Shown here piece after piece: positions 1 to 9,000 of a stretch of DNA of 64,000 nt. The stretch covers positions 1 through 64,000 of the forward strand of contig JAFEAE010000027.1 of the NCBI GenBank assembly GCA_018266575.1. The letters run 5' to 3'. This DNA is from Bacteroidota bacterium. Its GTDB lineage: Bacteria > Bacteroidota > Bacteroidia > Chitinophagales > Chitinophagaceae. The notes under the pieces are model-generated. The model did no database searches, was not told the DNA's origin, and saw nothing but the letters and a program-made list of their open reading frames with translations. The stretch's first letter is position 1. Each line of letters begins with the position of its first letter. The position numbers and the translations under genes are program-made.

Positions 1-2
1 TC

Positions 3-77
3 CGTGCTAAATTAATTGAAAGGGTATTCGCCATTATTAAAAAACAAAAACCGTATGAACTAAGATTAGCCGCATAA
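3..77 (+). pseudogene. C-terminal end of a protein, possibly a transposase (window edge)
   Basis: An open frame entering from the left edge encodes 24 residues ending KKQKPYELRLAA before TAA at 75-77. The pattern RAKLIERVFAIIKKQKPY looks to me like the tail of a transposase of the IS110 type, but this is a weak memory-based match to a very short tail. Whether the full gene is intact cannot be told here. A type A repeat begins about 20 bases after the stop. Confidence 0.35.
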
Positions 78-97
78 AAAATTATTTGGTTACATCT

Positions 98-147
98 TAG
101 AATACGCAACGATGTTTAATAGTAGCAATAACGTTGGGAACAAAATA
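98..147. repeat. Type A dispersed repeat, partial copy
   Basis: Contains CGCAACGATGTTTAATAGTAG. The same string with small changes recurs at 9872-9892 and 52020-52040, and in reverse complement at the other type A sites. It lies directly after the edge coding fragment. Confidence 0.6.
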
Positions 148-237
148 GTCGATGGTCGTCAGTCGTTGATGGGCAGTTTTCAGTAAGAGATGATCGATCT
201 AAAGGCTGACGACTGAAAACTGCAGACCGACAACTGT
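148..237. repeat. Type B palindromic repeat, GTCGTCAGTC words
   Basis: The left arm (GTCGTCAGTCG then GGCAGTTTTCAG) and the right arm (GCTGACGACTGAAAACTGCAG then CCGACAACTG) are imperfect reverse complements. The element could form a long hairpin in RNA. It fills the gap before the nucleoside transporter. Confidence 0.7.
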
Positions 238-277
238 AATCAAAATTTCCTATCTTCCAAATCTAAACAAACTGCAG

Positions 278-1519
278 ATGAATATCCGGCTTCGGTTAAT
301 TGTGATGAATTTTTTAGAATTTTTTGTGTGGGGTTCGTGGCTGATCTCTCTTGGTGGTTATATGATCGTTACTCTCAAATTCAACGGCACACAAGTAGGA
401 AGTATTTATGGAACGATGGGGCTCGCATCTTTGTTTATGCCGGCGCTTCTTGGAATTGTTGCAGACAGATGGATCAATGCGGAACGTGTGTTGGGGCTTT
501 GCCATATTATTGGGGCATTGCTATTGTTTGCTGCATCGAAAATCACAGACCCGCATGAAATGTATTGGGTGATGTTGCTGAACTCGATGATGTTTATGCC
601 AACGATCGCATTGAACAATACCGTGAGTTATATTGTGCTGGAGAAAAGAGGTTTTAATATTGTGAAAGATTTTCCGCCGGTTCGTGTATGGGGCACCGTT
701 GGTTTTGTTTGTGCTATGTGGTTGGTTGACCTTTGCGGCTGGACGATCAGCCCGCTGCAATTATATATCAGCGCGGCTTCCGGGTTGTTGCTCGGTATTT
801 ATGCATTCACCATGCCGCAATGCCCGCCTGCGAAAACAAGACAGAAACGTTCATTGAGTTCGTCGTTAGGATTAGATGCATTTATTCTTTTTGGAAGAAA
901 AAAAATGCTGATCTTTTTCATCTTCGCTATGTTGCTTGGCGCTGCATTACAGATCACCAATACATTCGGAACAACTTTTTTGGAAGATTTTAAAAGCACA
1001 TATCCGGATGCGTTCGGGGTGAAGCATCCGAATATATTGATCTCCATTTCACAGATATCGGAAACGCTTTTCATTCTTACTATTCCTTTTTTTCTCCGGC
1101 GTTTCGGAATTAAACAGGTAATGTTGATGAGTATGTTTGCATGGGTATTGCGCTTTGGTTTGTTTGGTATTGGAAATCCCGGAAGTGGTTTAATATTACT
1201 GATACTGTCGATGATCGTATATGGAATGGCATTTGATTTTTTTAATATTTCCGGATCGTTATTTGTAGAAAAAGAAGCAGACATTAATATCCGCGCCAGT
1301 GCACAAGGATTGTTTATGTTGATGACGAATGGACTGGGCGCCTATCTCGGCGGTTTTTTCAGCGGGAGGGTGGTGGATCATTTCACAACAAATGGTATCC
1401 GGGACTGGCAAAGTATCTGGTTTACGTTTTCCGGTTATGCATTGGTGTTAGGAATCGTATTCCCGTTGATTTTTAAATATAAACACGATCGGGCTGAGGT
1501 GGCAAATCTTCAGCACTAA
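278..1519 (+). CDS. Nucleoside:H+ symporter family MFS transporter
   Basis: This 413-residue protein is hydrophobic throughout, with about twelve membrane segments. The N-terminus (NFLEFFVWGSWLISLGGYM) and the loop with FPPVRVWGTVGF match the nucleoside:H+ symporter (NupG-like) branch of the major facilitator superfamily; length agrees with the family (about 415 residues). It should sit in the inner membrane and import nucleosides by proton symport. The start at 278 gives a complete first helix. It stands alone, bounded by palindromic repeats on both sides, so it is probably transcribed by itself. The family assignment is firm; the substrate is inferred. Confidence 0.85.
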   Translation: MNIRLRLIVMNFLEFFVWGSWLISLGGYMIVTLKFNGTQVGSIYGTMGLASLFMPALLGIVADRWINAERVLGLCHIIGALLLFAASKITDPHEMYWVMLLNSMMFMPTIALNNTVSYIVLEKRGFNIVKDFPPVRVWGTVGFVCAMWLVDLCGWTISPLQLYISAASGLLLGIYAFTMPQCPPAKTRQKRSLSSSLGLDAFILFGRKKMLIFFIFAMLLGAALQITNTFGTTFLEDFKSTYPDAFGVKHPNILISISQISETLFILTIPFFLRRFGIKQVMLMSMFAWVLRFGLFGIGNPGSGLILLILSMIVYGMAFDFFNISGSLFVEKEADINIRASAQGLFMLMTNGLGAYLGGFFSGRVVDHFTTNGIRDWQSIWFTFSGYALVLGIVFPLIFKYKHDRAEVANLQH

Positions 1520-1556
1520 AGAGGTTGAAGGTATAAGGCGTGAGGTTTAAGGGAGG
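1520..1556. repeat. Type B repeat arm, AAGGTATAAGG words
   Basis: GGTTGAAGGTATAAGGCGTGAGGTTTAAGG directly after the transporter stop. The same words occur at 9985-10098, 43518-43593 and inside hutU at 62685-62746. Only one arm is evident here. Confidence 0.55.
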
Positions 1557-1626
1557 TCATCGGTTCATTTGGTTTGATCACCGAGCATTAACAATACAGT
1601 AGTTCATACAGAACTTTCTTTGCATC

Positions 1627-2736
1627 ATGTTTAAGATAAAGGCATCAACGATTATTGCGCATTGTATTGCGTGGATCATTTTTATAAGCCTGCCATTATT
1701 GTTTTTATCCAACAGGCCGGAAGGCGTAGATTTTCTGCATGTGCTTTTCTCCTGGAATTATGTGGTATTCATTTGCACATACTGCTTTGTTTTTTATCTG
1801 AACTGTTACGTACTTATTCCTGATTTTTACCTGCGCAAAAGATTCTTCGCTTATTTCGGGATATTGCTTGCTTTGATACTGGTAGTTGGCTATATAAAGC
1901 CTTTTGATAATTTATTGGCTGCAAGCAATCATCGCCCGCCCGGGATGATGCAAAACCCGCCACCGGCTTTTCCGCCACAAGGACAACCGCAGAATTTTCA
2001 GCAGGGCCCTCCGCCAAATAATAATAACCGGCCTGCACACCCGAGGAATATTGATGCGATCAGCATTTTTTTATTTATCATGGCAACCGGGGTAAGCGCT
2101 GCTGTAAGCATTTCTGAAAGGTGGAGGCAAATTGAAAAACGTGCAACCATTGCTGAAGCGGAAAAAACAAGTGCTGAACTTTCTTTTCTGAAAGCGCAGA
2201 TCAACCCGCATTTTCTATTCAATACGCTGAATAATATTTATTCGCTTGCCGTTACAAAAAATGATAATACTGCGGATTGCATCATGAAGCTTTCCAACAT
2301 CATGCGTTATGTTACGGATGATGTTTCGGAAGATTATGTTCCGCTGCAAAGCGAGATCAATTGCATTAACGACTAAATTGGGTTACAAAAATTACGCCTC
2401 GGCGATAAAGTAAATATCGATCTGGAAATAAAAGGCGAAACTGAAGGCAAACGTATCGCTCCACTACTATTAATGACGTTTGTGGAAAATATTTTTAAAT
2501 ATGGTATCAGCAAACGCGAGCCATCAGCCATTCTTATACGAATAACAGCAGACAACATGAGCATTAATTTCTTTTCAAAAAATAAAATTTTTCCAGCCGC
2601 TGCAACGGAGCAACGCACGGGTGTAGGAATTGCCAATGCAACAAAACGCCTGGAATATCTTTATCCAAAAAGGAATTTGCTGAATATAAATACTGATAAC
2701 GGATTTTATACAGTGCAGTTAACTTTGCAAGAGTGA
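1627..2736 (+). pseudogene. LytS-type sensor histidine kinase interrupted by one in-frame stop
   Basis: The first part (1627-2376) encodes four membrane segments, with a Pro/Gln/Asn-rich stretch at about residues 100-140 between the third and fourth. It then encodes the His_kinase domain with AQINPHFLFNTLNN, phospho-acceptor His195. TAA at 2374-2376 ends it after EINCIND. The same frame continues without a shift to 2736: IGLQKLRLGDKV, then the N-box (LLLMTFVENIFKYG) and the GVGIANATKRLEYLYP glycine box. In relatives the residue at the stop is normally Tyr (the ENYI/NDYI pattern), so a TAT or TAC to TAA change explains it. Without the second part there is no ATP-binding domain. Downstream lies the cognate LytTR regulator, still intact. 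A sequencing error is the main alternative. Confidence 0.85.
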
Positions 2737-2866
2737 TTAGTCGTCAGTGGTTACTGTTCAGTCGTCAGCCTATGAGTGTAATTTGCAGATTATAATTTAG
2801 CCTCCCTGCTGACAACCGACCGCCGCCGACTGATTACTGACGACTGAACACCGACAACCGACGACC
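2737..2866. repeat. Type B palindromic repeat between kinase and regulator
   Basis: Left words TCGTCAGTGG and CAGTCGTCAGCC face right words CTGACAACCGACC, CTGACGACTGAAC and CCGACAACCGACGACC. The right arm runs directly into the ATG of the response regulator, so the repeat occupies its whole leader, including the place where a ribosome binding site would be. Confidence 0.75.
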
Positions 2867-3565
2867 ATGAAATTAAGATGTGTTGCTATCGATGATGAAC
2901 CGTTGGCATTAGTGCTGATCAGGGATTATGTTTCTAAATTTCCCGAACTGGAACTCGTGCAAACATTTGATGATGGTGTTTCCGGTGCAGAATTTTTGCG
3001 CAATGCACAGATCGATCTTCTTTTTATTGATATCAATATGCCCGATATTACGGGCCTCGACCTCGTGAAATCATTGAAAGAAAAACCAATGATCATCTTC
3101 ACAACCGCCTATAAAAAATTTGCATTTGAAGGTTTTGAATTGGATGCGCTGGATTATTTATTAAAACCAATCGATTTCAACCGGTTTTCAAAAGCCATCT
3201 CAAAAGCCTTTGAATATTACAGTTACAAAACAAACCCCGAAAATTTTGTTGAAGAAAATTTATTTGTTTATTCAGAATACCGATTGGTAAAAATTCCCGT
3301 TGCCGATATTGAATATATAGAAAGCCTCGATGATTATATTAAGATCCATTTTACCAACGCCAAACCAATCCTAACCTTGATGACGTTGAAAAAAGTATTG
3401 GACAAACTCCCCGGCGATAAATTCAAAAGGATTCACCGCAGTTATATTGTAGCGCTCTCAAAAATCAAATCAGTATTGAACAGGAAAATACAATTAGCTT
3501 CCATGAAGGAATTGCCGGTGAGTGATTCTTATGCGGCCGTCATAGACGAATGGAAAAAGAAATAG
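2867..3565 (+). CDS. LytTR-family response regulator
   Basis: This 232-residue protein has a receiver domain (residues 1-120) with the acidic pair in AIDDEP, phospho-acceptor Asp55 in FIDINMPD, a conserved Thr in IIFTTAY and Lys in LLKPIDF. It is followed by a LytTR DNA-binding domain (about 135-230) with YIESLDDYIKIH and FKRIHRSYIVAL. It is a cytoplasmic transcription regulator, the expected partner of the LytS-type kinase just upstream. That kinase gene carries a nonsense codon, so this regulator may be uncoupled or driven by another kinase. The target genes are unknown. Confidence 0.93.
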   Translation: MKLRCVAIDDEPLALVLIRDYVSKFPELELVQTFDDGVSGAEFLRNAQIDLLFIDINMPDITGLDLVKSLKEKPMIIFTTAYKKFAFEGFELDALDYLLKPIDFNRFSKAISKAFEYYSYKTNPENFVEENLFVYSEYRLVKIPVADIEYIESLDDYIKIHFTNAKPILTLMTLKKVLDKLPGDKFKRIHRSYIVALSKIKSVLNRKIQLASMKELPVSDSYAAVIDEWKKK

Positions 3566-3804
3566 GTTGCCACTTCTTTAAAAAATATTTTTTTATTTTT
3601 TTCGCTGCGTCATTTACCGGCACAACAACCGCATTTGTCTATACATTATTGCAGTTTTGATCCATTCATCGCAACTTTATTTTATTAATTCACATCTGTA
3701 AATTCATAGTTATCCTCTAATTGTTACTCAAAATATTTTACTGATAAAACATCTTTCAACTTTTAAAAAAAAAGAGTTGTTAACAATTCAAAACATGAAT
3801 AACT

Positions 3805-4569
3805 ATGGAACAATCACGCAAAAAATTTATCAAGGAACTTTTAATAGGGGCAACATCCGTACCCATATTAATTGAAGCATGCAAAAAAGATTCTGTTTCA
3901 GACAGCAGCAGCAGTTCTTCGTCTGGCAGCAGTTCAACTTCAAGTGGTAGTTGCACTGTCACAAATTCTGAAACCGATGGTCCGTACCCGTTATATACAA
4001 GCCGCGGTTCTGCATTAGTGCGCACAGATATTACCGAAAGCACGCAAACAGGACTTCCGCTAAGCATCACGCTCACTATTTTGAACACGAACAATAGTTG
4101 TGCAGCGCTTACGGGTGTTGTTGTTGATATCTGGCATTGCAACAAGGATGGATATTATTCGGGTTATGCGAATCAATCCGGCTATCTCGGCACAAAAGAT
4201 TATACCGGAGAAACATGGTTGCGTGGAAGGCAAACAACGGATAGTAACGGCCAGGTAAAATTCACGAGCATTTACCCGGGATGGTACACCGGGCGCATGA
4301 CGCACATTCACGTGCAGATATACAGCGCAGCAAACAGCAGTAGTGAAGGAAGTTCTAATTCTATCCTCACCACACAAATTGCTTTTCCTGACGATATCAC
4401 GCAAGCGGTATACAAAACATCTTTGTATTCGGCGCATGGAGAAAACACGATCACGTTTTCCGGCGATAATGTGTTTAGCGATGGAACCACAAATGAAATG
4501 GCAACAGTAACTGCAAATTCATCGACTGGCGGATATGATCTGACGTTGTCGATTTATGCAGCGGGGTAG
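3805..4569 (+). CDS. Secreted intradiol ring-cleavage dioxygenase-like protein
   Basis: This 254-residue protein starts with SRKKFIKELL, a hydrophobic stretch and Cys26, so it is exported, perhaps as a lipoprotein with a weak lipobox (IEAC). A Ser/Gly-rich linker (about 34-48) leads to a beta-sandwich domain of the protocatechuate 3,4-dioxygenase type. The non-haem Fe(III) ligands appear present: Tyr118 in WHCNKDGYY, Tyr161 in YPGWY, and His167 and His169 in THIHV. TDGPYP near residue 58 is also typical. Such proteins open catechol rings between the hydroxyls, but secreted short forms like this have no proven substrate, so the reaction is inferred. It stands alone. Confidence 0.8.
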   Translation: MEQSRKKFIKELLIGATSVPILIEACKKDSVSDSSSSSSSGSSSTSSGSCTVTNSETDGPYPLYTSRGSALVRTDITESTQTGLPLSITLTILNTNNSCAALTGVVVDIWHCNKDGYYSGYANQSGYLGTKDYTGETWLRGRQTTDSNGQVKFTSIYPGWYTGRMTHIHVQIYSAANSSSEGSSNSILTTQIAFPDDITQAVYKTSLYSAHGENTITFSGDNVFSDGTTNEMATVTANSSTGGYDLTLSIYAAG

Positions 4570-4692
4570 GCGGTTGGTAGTTGGCGGTTGTCGGTTTTCA
4601 GTCGTCAGTCGTCAGTTCCCAGTGGCAAGTTTGATTCAAAAAGCAATTTGCAATTAAGCACCGACATCTGACAACCGATAACCGACGACTAC
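4570..4692. repeat. Type B palindromic repeat after the dioxygenase-like gene
   Basis: Left words GCGGTTGTCGG, CAGTCGTCAGTCGTCAG face right words ACATCTGACAACCGATAACCG and ACGACTAC. It begins within bases of the stop codon and probably forms a hairpin in the 3' end of the transcript. Confidence 0.7.
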
Positions 4693-4770
4693 TTTGCAAC
4701 GTGCTGCTCGCTTATAAACGTGGTATGCTGCACAGAATAATTTCAAATCTCAAATTTCAAATAGATCTCT

Positions 4771-5319
4771 ATGCCTGAAGCACTAATCAAACTCGCATTC
4801 AAACAAGTTATCGATTGCAACGCACAAACGCAATTTGAAAAAGATATTTTCAATGATACGTATTGTGAATTCCTGATGCAATCGCAGATATATAACAAGG
4901 GAAAAAAACACAATACGTTTGATGAAATGATCCGCAATAATCCAAAAGCAAATTCATTGCATTATAAAGTTGGTTTTGCTATAGGATTATATGTGCAATC
5001 GCTGAACAATATCATACCCGGATTAAAAGACACGCTCGGTATAACAAGCATCCCGTTTGAAAAATTCCAATTCCACATTATCTCATCCGATGTTACCAAT
5101 AAAGCAACGCATAAGGTCGCGGTTATTTACAGGACCGGTACAATGACCCTGCATGAAATTATTGGTGATCATTTAGTGCTTACCTCAGGAGATATTTCTG
5201 TTACACATGATGAAGGTGGTTTCAATACATTCATCGTAAAAATGCAACCGGAACTTTCGATCATTAATTGGACGGAAGTGGAGAAAAGTGAATGGGCAAT
5301 GGTGAATGGTGAGTTGTGA
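4771..5319 (+). CDS. Hypothetical protein, 182 residues
   Basis: I do not recognise this protein. It has no signal peptide or membrane segment. The first half is helical in character (ALIKLAFKQVIDCNAQTQFEKDIF), the second beta-rich (HKVAVIYRTGTMTLHEIIGDH). It is probably cytoplasmic. The last residues (VEKSEWAMVNGEL) are encoded by DNA of the same low-complexity style as the intergenic repeats (AGTGAATGGGCAATGGTGAA), so the native C-terminus may have been replaced by repeat-derived codons. A hairpin terminator follows at 5375-5420. Confidence 0.7.
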   Translation: MPEALIKLAFKQVIDCNAQTQFEKDIFNDTYCEFLMQSQIYNKGKKHNTFDEMIRNNPKANSLHYKVGFAIGLYVQSLNNIIPGLKDTLGITSIPFEKFQFHIISSDVTNKATHKVAVIYRTGTMTLHEIIGDHLVLTSGDISVTHDEGGFNTFIVKMQPELSIINWTEVEKSEWAMVNGEL

Positions 5320-5374
5320 ATGACTTGAGAGAACAAACATTCAACACTCAATAACAAACAATCAATACTCAAGT

Positions 5375-5420
5375 AAAAAACACTTTTAAAATCGGCAACT
5401 GCAATTTTAAAAGTGTTTTT
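5375..5420 (+). terminator. Hairpin terminator downstream of the 182-residue gene
   Basis: AAAAACACTTTTAAAAT at 5376-5392 pairs with ATTTTAAAAGTGTTTTT at 5404-5420 across an 11-base loop. The stem is A+T rich with T runs at both ends, so it could act in either direction. Confidence 0.6.
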
Positions 5421-5480
5421 CAACTTAACATTGAATATTCTATATTTAGTGTTGAATTTTTTTCTTATCTCACAAAACAA

Positions 5481-5504
5481 AACCCGTCAAAAAATTGACG
5501 GGTT
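5481..5504 (-). terminator. Rho-independent terminator for trxA, possibly bidirectional
   Basis: AACCCGTCAA (5481-5490) and TTGACGGGTT (5495-5504) form a perfect 10-bp stem with a four-base loop. On the minus strand it is followed by TTTGTTTTG, and it lies 80 bases past the thioredoxin stop. Confidence 0.75.
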
Positions 5505-5585
5505 TATTATTTTATAATAAATGTACAACTTTCAGAAACCTGCTTGCAGCAGGCAAGTCGTACATCATACATCTTACATCGTAAA

Positions 5586-5903
5586 TTATAAATGCGCTTC
5601 AATCTTTTTTACAAAATTTCCTTTTGGTTGTGCGCCTACTAATTTATCAACTACTTTGCCGCCTTTGATAAATAAAATTGCAGGGATAGAAGTGATGCCA
5701 TAATTGATGGACAATTGCGGATTGTGATCAACGTTTACTTTTCCAACATTGATCTTGCCATTGTACTCTTTCGATAATTCTTCAATTACTGGTCCGATTG
5801 CGCGGCAAGGCCCACACCATTCTGCCCAAAAATCCACAACGGTTAATTTATCAGAGGAAATTACTTTTTCCTGGAAGTTTGTATCGGTTAATTCTAATGC
5901 CAT
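5586..5903 (-). CDS. trxA: Thioredoxin
   Basis: This 105-residue cytoplasmic dithiol oxidoreductase has the catalytic WCGPC motif (Cys30, Cys33), the buried Asp in VVDFWAEWC, and the cis-Pro loop TSIPAILFIKGG. Length fits a single-domain thioredoxin. I chose the ATG at 5903 (MALELTDTNF) over a longer upstream reading because the extra 44 residues are low-complexity and do not match the family. A hairpin terminator lies downstream. Confidence 0.95.
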   Translation of the reverse strand: MALELTDTNFQEKVISSDKLTVVDFWAEWCGPCRAIGPVIEELSKEYNGKINVGKVNVDHNPQLSINYGITSIPAILFIKGGKVVDKLVGAQPKGNFVKKIEAHL

Positions 5904-6070
5904 AGTACTTGTTTTAAATTTTATACAAAGTTGAATTTTCTTTTCGAATTTTTTGGTCGTTTGAGCGACACTTGCTTTTCTCGCGGCGTCGCAGCGGCGC
6001 TGCGAGAATATTACAAAGAACAAAAATACTTCCAAAATCTTTCGCCTGATGTTATGGCATCAAATTAATT

Positions 6071-9000
6071 TCAGGCTGTCACAACCTGTACTTCCAGTTC
6101 GGGGCGGTCGTGCAAAAAGGCAGCCATTTCGTCATTCATCTCAAATCCATTCTCCAATGTGTACAAGCTGATTTTAAAATTAGATTTCGGCTCTGAGATA
6201 TTGAATTTCAGCGTCGATTTTCCCGGATACTTTTTAACATTTCGTTCAAGGAACTGCACAATATTCTGATCCAGGAAACGTGCTTCTACATCCATAATAA
6301 GTTGCCTTGTTAAATGAGGTTTGATGCTTTCGAGCAACATCATCCGGTCTACTTTAAACTCAAATTCGGTTTTATTATAACGCTGGCGGAAAAATCCGGT
6401 CAAATACAAATTATTTCCCTTCTCTAAATAGTTGGAATATTTTGCATAATCTTCGCTCCACAGAATAAATTCGCTTTTACCAGTATAATCTTCAATTATA
6501 AATGATCCGAATTGTTTACCGGTTTTTGTAACGCGGTGTTGCGCATCAACCACCAGGCCTGCGAGCTTGTAGTTTTTCCCGGGATTTGCCTGCAGCGTAA
6601 CCGCTTCTTTTATTTCATTGAACTCCCCAAGTTTCGTAATTCCATAATGATCGATCTCAAATTTAAAATGATCAAGCGGATGCCCGCTCATGAAAATTCC
6701 GATCACTTCTTTTTCACGATCAAGCAATTCAGTTAATGTCCATGGTTCGCAATTAGGGATTTTTGGTGTAGCAATATCGGGCATTGTCAGATCGCCGAAT
6801 AAGCTATTTGTGCTTTGGTACGAATTGGTTTGATAAACGTTCCCGAATTTGATGATCTTTTCGAGCCCTGTTGACGTATCTCCCTGCGGCATAAAAAAAT
6901 ATTGCGCACGGTGCAGTTCCTTAAAACAATCAAACGCACCTGCATACGCAAGGCTTTCCAATGTTTTTTTATTCACGCTTCGTTGATTGATGCGCTTGAT
7001 CAGGTCGAATATGCTGGTGAAATTGCCATTCTTCGTACGTTCCACAATAATGCCTTCAACAGCGGCTTCGCCAACCCCTTTCAATCCTCCTAATCCAACA
7101 CGGACCTCACCGTTATGGTTAACCGCAAATCCTTTTTTGGATTCGTTTACATCTGGGCCGAGAACTTTTAATCCCATGCGTTTACATTCTTCCATGAAAA
7201 ATGTAATTTTCTCAATGCTGCCTGCGTGGTTAAGAACGGCAGCCATATATTCGGAAGGGTAGTAGCTCTTTAAATATGCAGTCTGGTAAGCTACGTAAGC
7301 ATAGCAGGTAGAATGTGATTTGTTGAATGCATATTGTGCAAATGCTTCCCAGTCAGTCCAGATTTTTTCAAGTGTATCTGCATTATGATTTTTTGCTGTA
7401 GCGCCTTTGATAAAACTGCTCTTCATTTTATCCAAAGTCTTGCGGTCTTTCTTTCCCATCGCTTTGCGCAATACATCTGCTTCGCCTTTGGTAAAGCTTG
7501 CAAGCTTTTGTGCAAGCAACATTACCTGCTCCTGGTAAACCGTGATGCCATACGTGTCTTTCAGGTATTCTTCCATTTCCGGCAGGTCGTACGAAATTTG
7601 TTCACGCCCATGTTTGCGGTCGATGTAGTTGGGGATATACGCCATTGGCCCGGGACGGTACAAAGCATTCATCGCAATAAGATCATCGAATTTATCCGGC
7701 TTCAGGTCACGCAAATATTTTTGCATACCGGGGCTTTCAAACTGGAACGTTCCGATCGTTTCTGCACGCTGATACAATTCAAATGTTTTTTTATCATCGA
7801 GAGGAATTGCATCAATATCTATTTCTACTCCGTGATTTTCTTTGATCAGCTCTAATGCAGTTTTTAAAATGTTCAGCGTCCGCAACCCGAGAAAATCCAT
7901 TTTAATAACGCCGGCATCTTCAATAATGCTTCCTTCGATTTGCGTTACCAATAATTCGGAATCTTTGGCAGTACAAACAGGGATGATATTGTAGAGATCG
8001 TCCGGTGCAATAATGATCCCTGCTGCGTGCAAACCTGTGTTACGCACAGATCCTTCCAAACGTTCTGCTTCGTGCAACACCTGGCTTTGCAGCGAATTGC
8101 TGTTATATATTTCACGGATCCGTTTCAGGTTTTCCAATTCATCGGGAAACACATTATCATCCGCTTTATTTGCAGGCGCATGCAATACTTTTTTCAACGA
8201 CGTACCGGGACGCTCAGGAACTAATTTCGCCAATGCATTTGATTCCGGCAACGGAAGGTCCATCACACGTGCCACATCTTTAATACTACTCTTCGCAGCC
8301 ATCGTACCATATGTTACGATCTGAGCCACCTGGTTCCTGCCGTATTTTTTTACAACATAGTCAATCACTTTTTGTCTTCCTTCATCATCAAAATCAGTAT
8401 CAATATCCGGCATTGATTTCCGGTCAGGGTTTAAAAACCGTTCAAAAAGCAAATTGTATTTTATCGGATCGATATTGGTAATGCCGATACAATAGGCAAC
8501 TACGCTTCCTGCAGCAGAGCCACGGCCGGGGCCGACAAAAACGCCCATATCCCGGCCAGCCTTTATAAAATCACTAACGATCAAAAAATATCCCGCAAAG
8601 CCCATTGTCTTCACCGTGAATAATTCAAAGTCGATGCGTTCCTGGATTTCAGGAGTGAGGTCGTTGTACCTGAGCTTTGCCCCTTCATAAGTAATATGTT
8701 TAAGATATTCCCACTGGTTTAAATTTGAATCTGCATGCACCTGGAATGCTGCCGGCACAGGAAATGCAGGTAGCAAAATATCTTTCTTCAGATTCAGTAC
8801 CTCCACTTTATCAACAATCAAATTTGTGTTATCGATCGCTTCCGGAACATCGCTGAACAATGTTTTCATTTCTTCCGGTGTCTTGAAATAAAATTCACTG
8901 TTCGGAAATTTAAAGCGGCGGTTTTTTGAATTCAGGTCATCGTTCACAAAATCATCATAGCCCGGCGTACTTTGTTTTTCACCGGTGTTTATACAAAGCA

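Noticed and set aside
799..1284. Long minus-strand open frame opposite the nucleoside transporter
   Set aside because: It is antisense to a clear transporter gene and has no family-like motif.
2374..2376. Programmed stop-codon recoding in the kinase gene
   Set aside because: TAA is not a selenocysteine or pyrrolysine codon and no stimulatory hairpin is visible, so nonsense mutation or sequencing error is simpler.
7334..7855. Plus-strand open frame opposite dnaE
   Set aside because: It is a shadow of the conserved DnaE coding sequence with no start context or domain.
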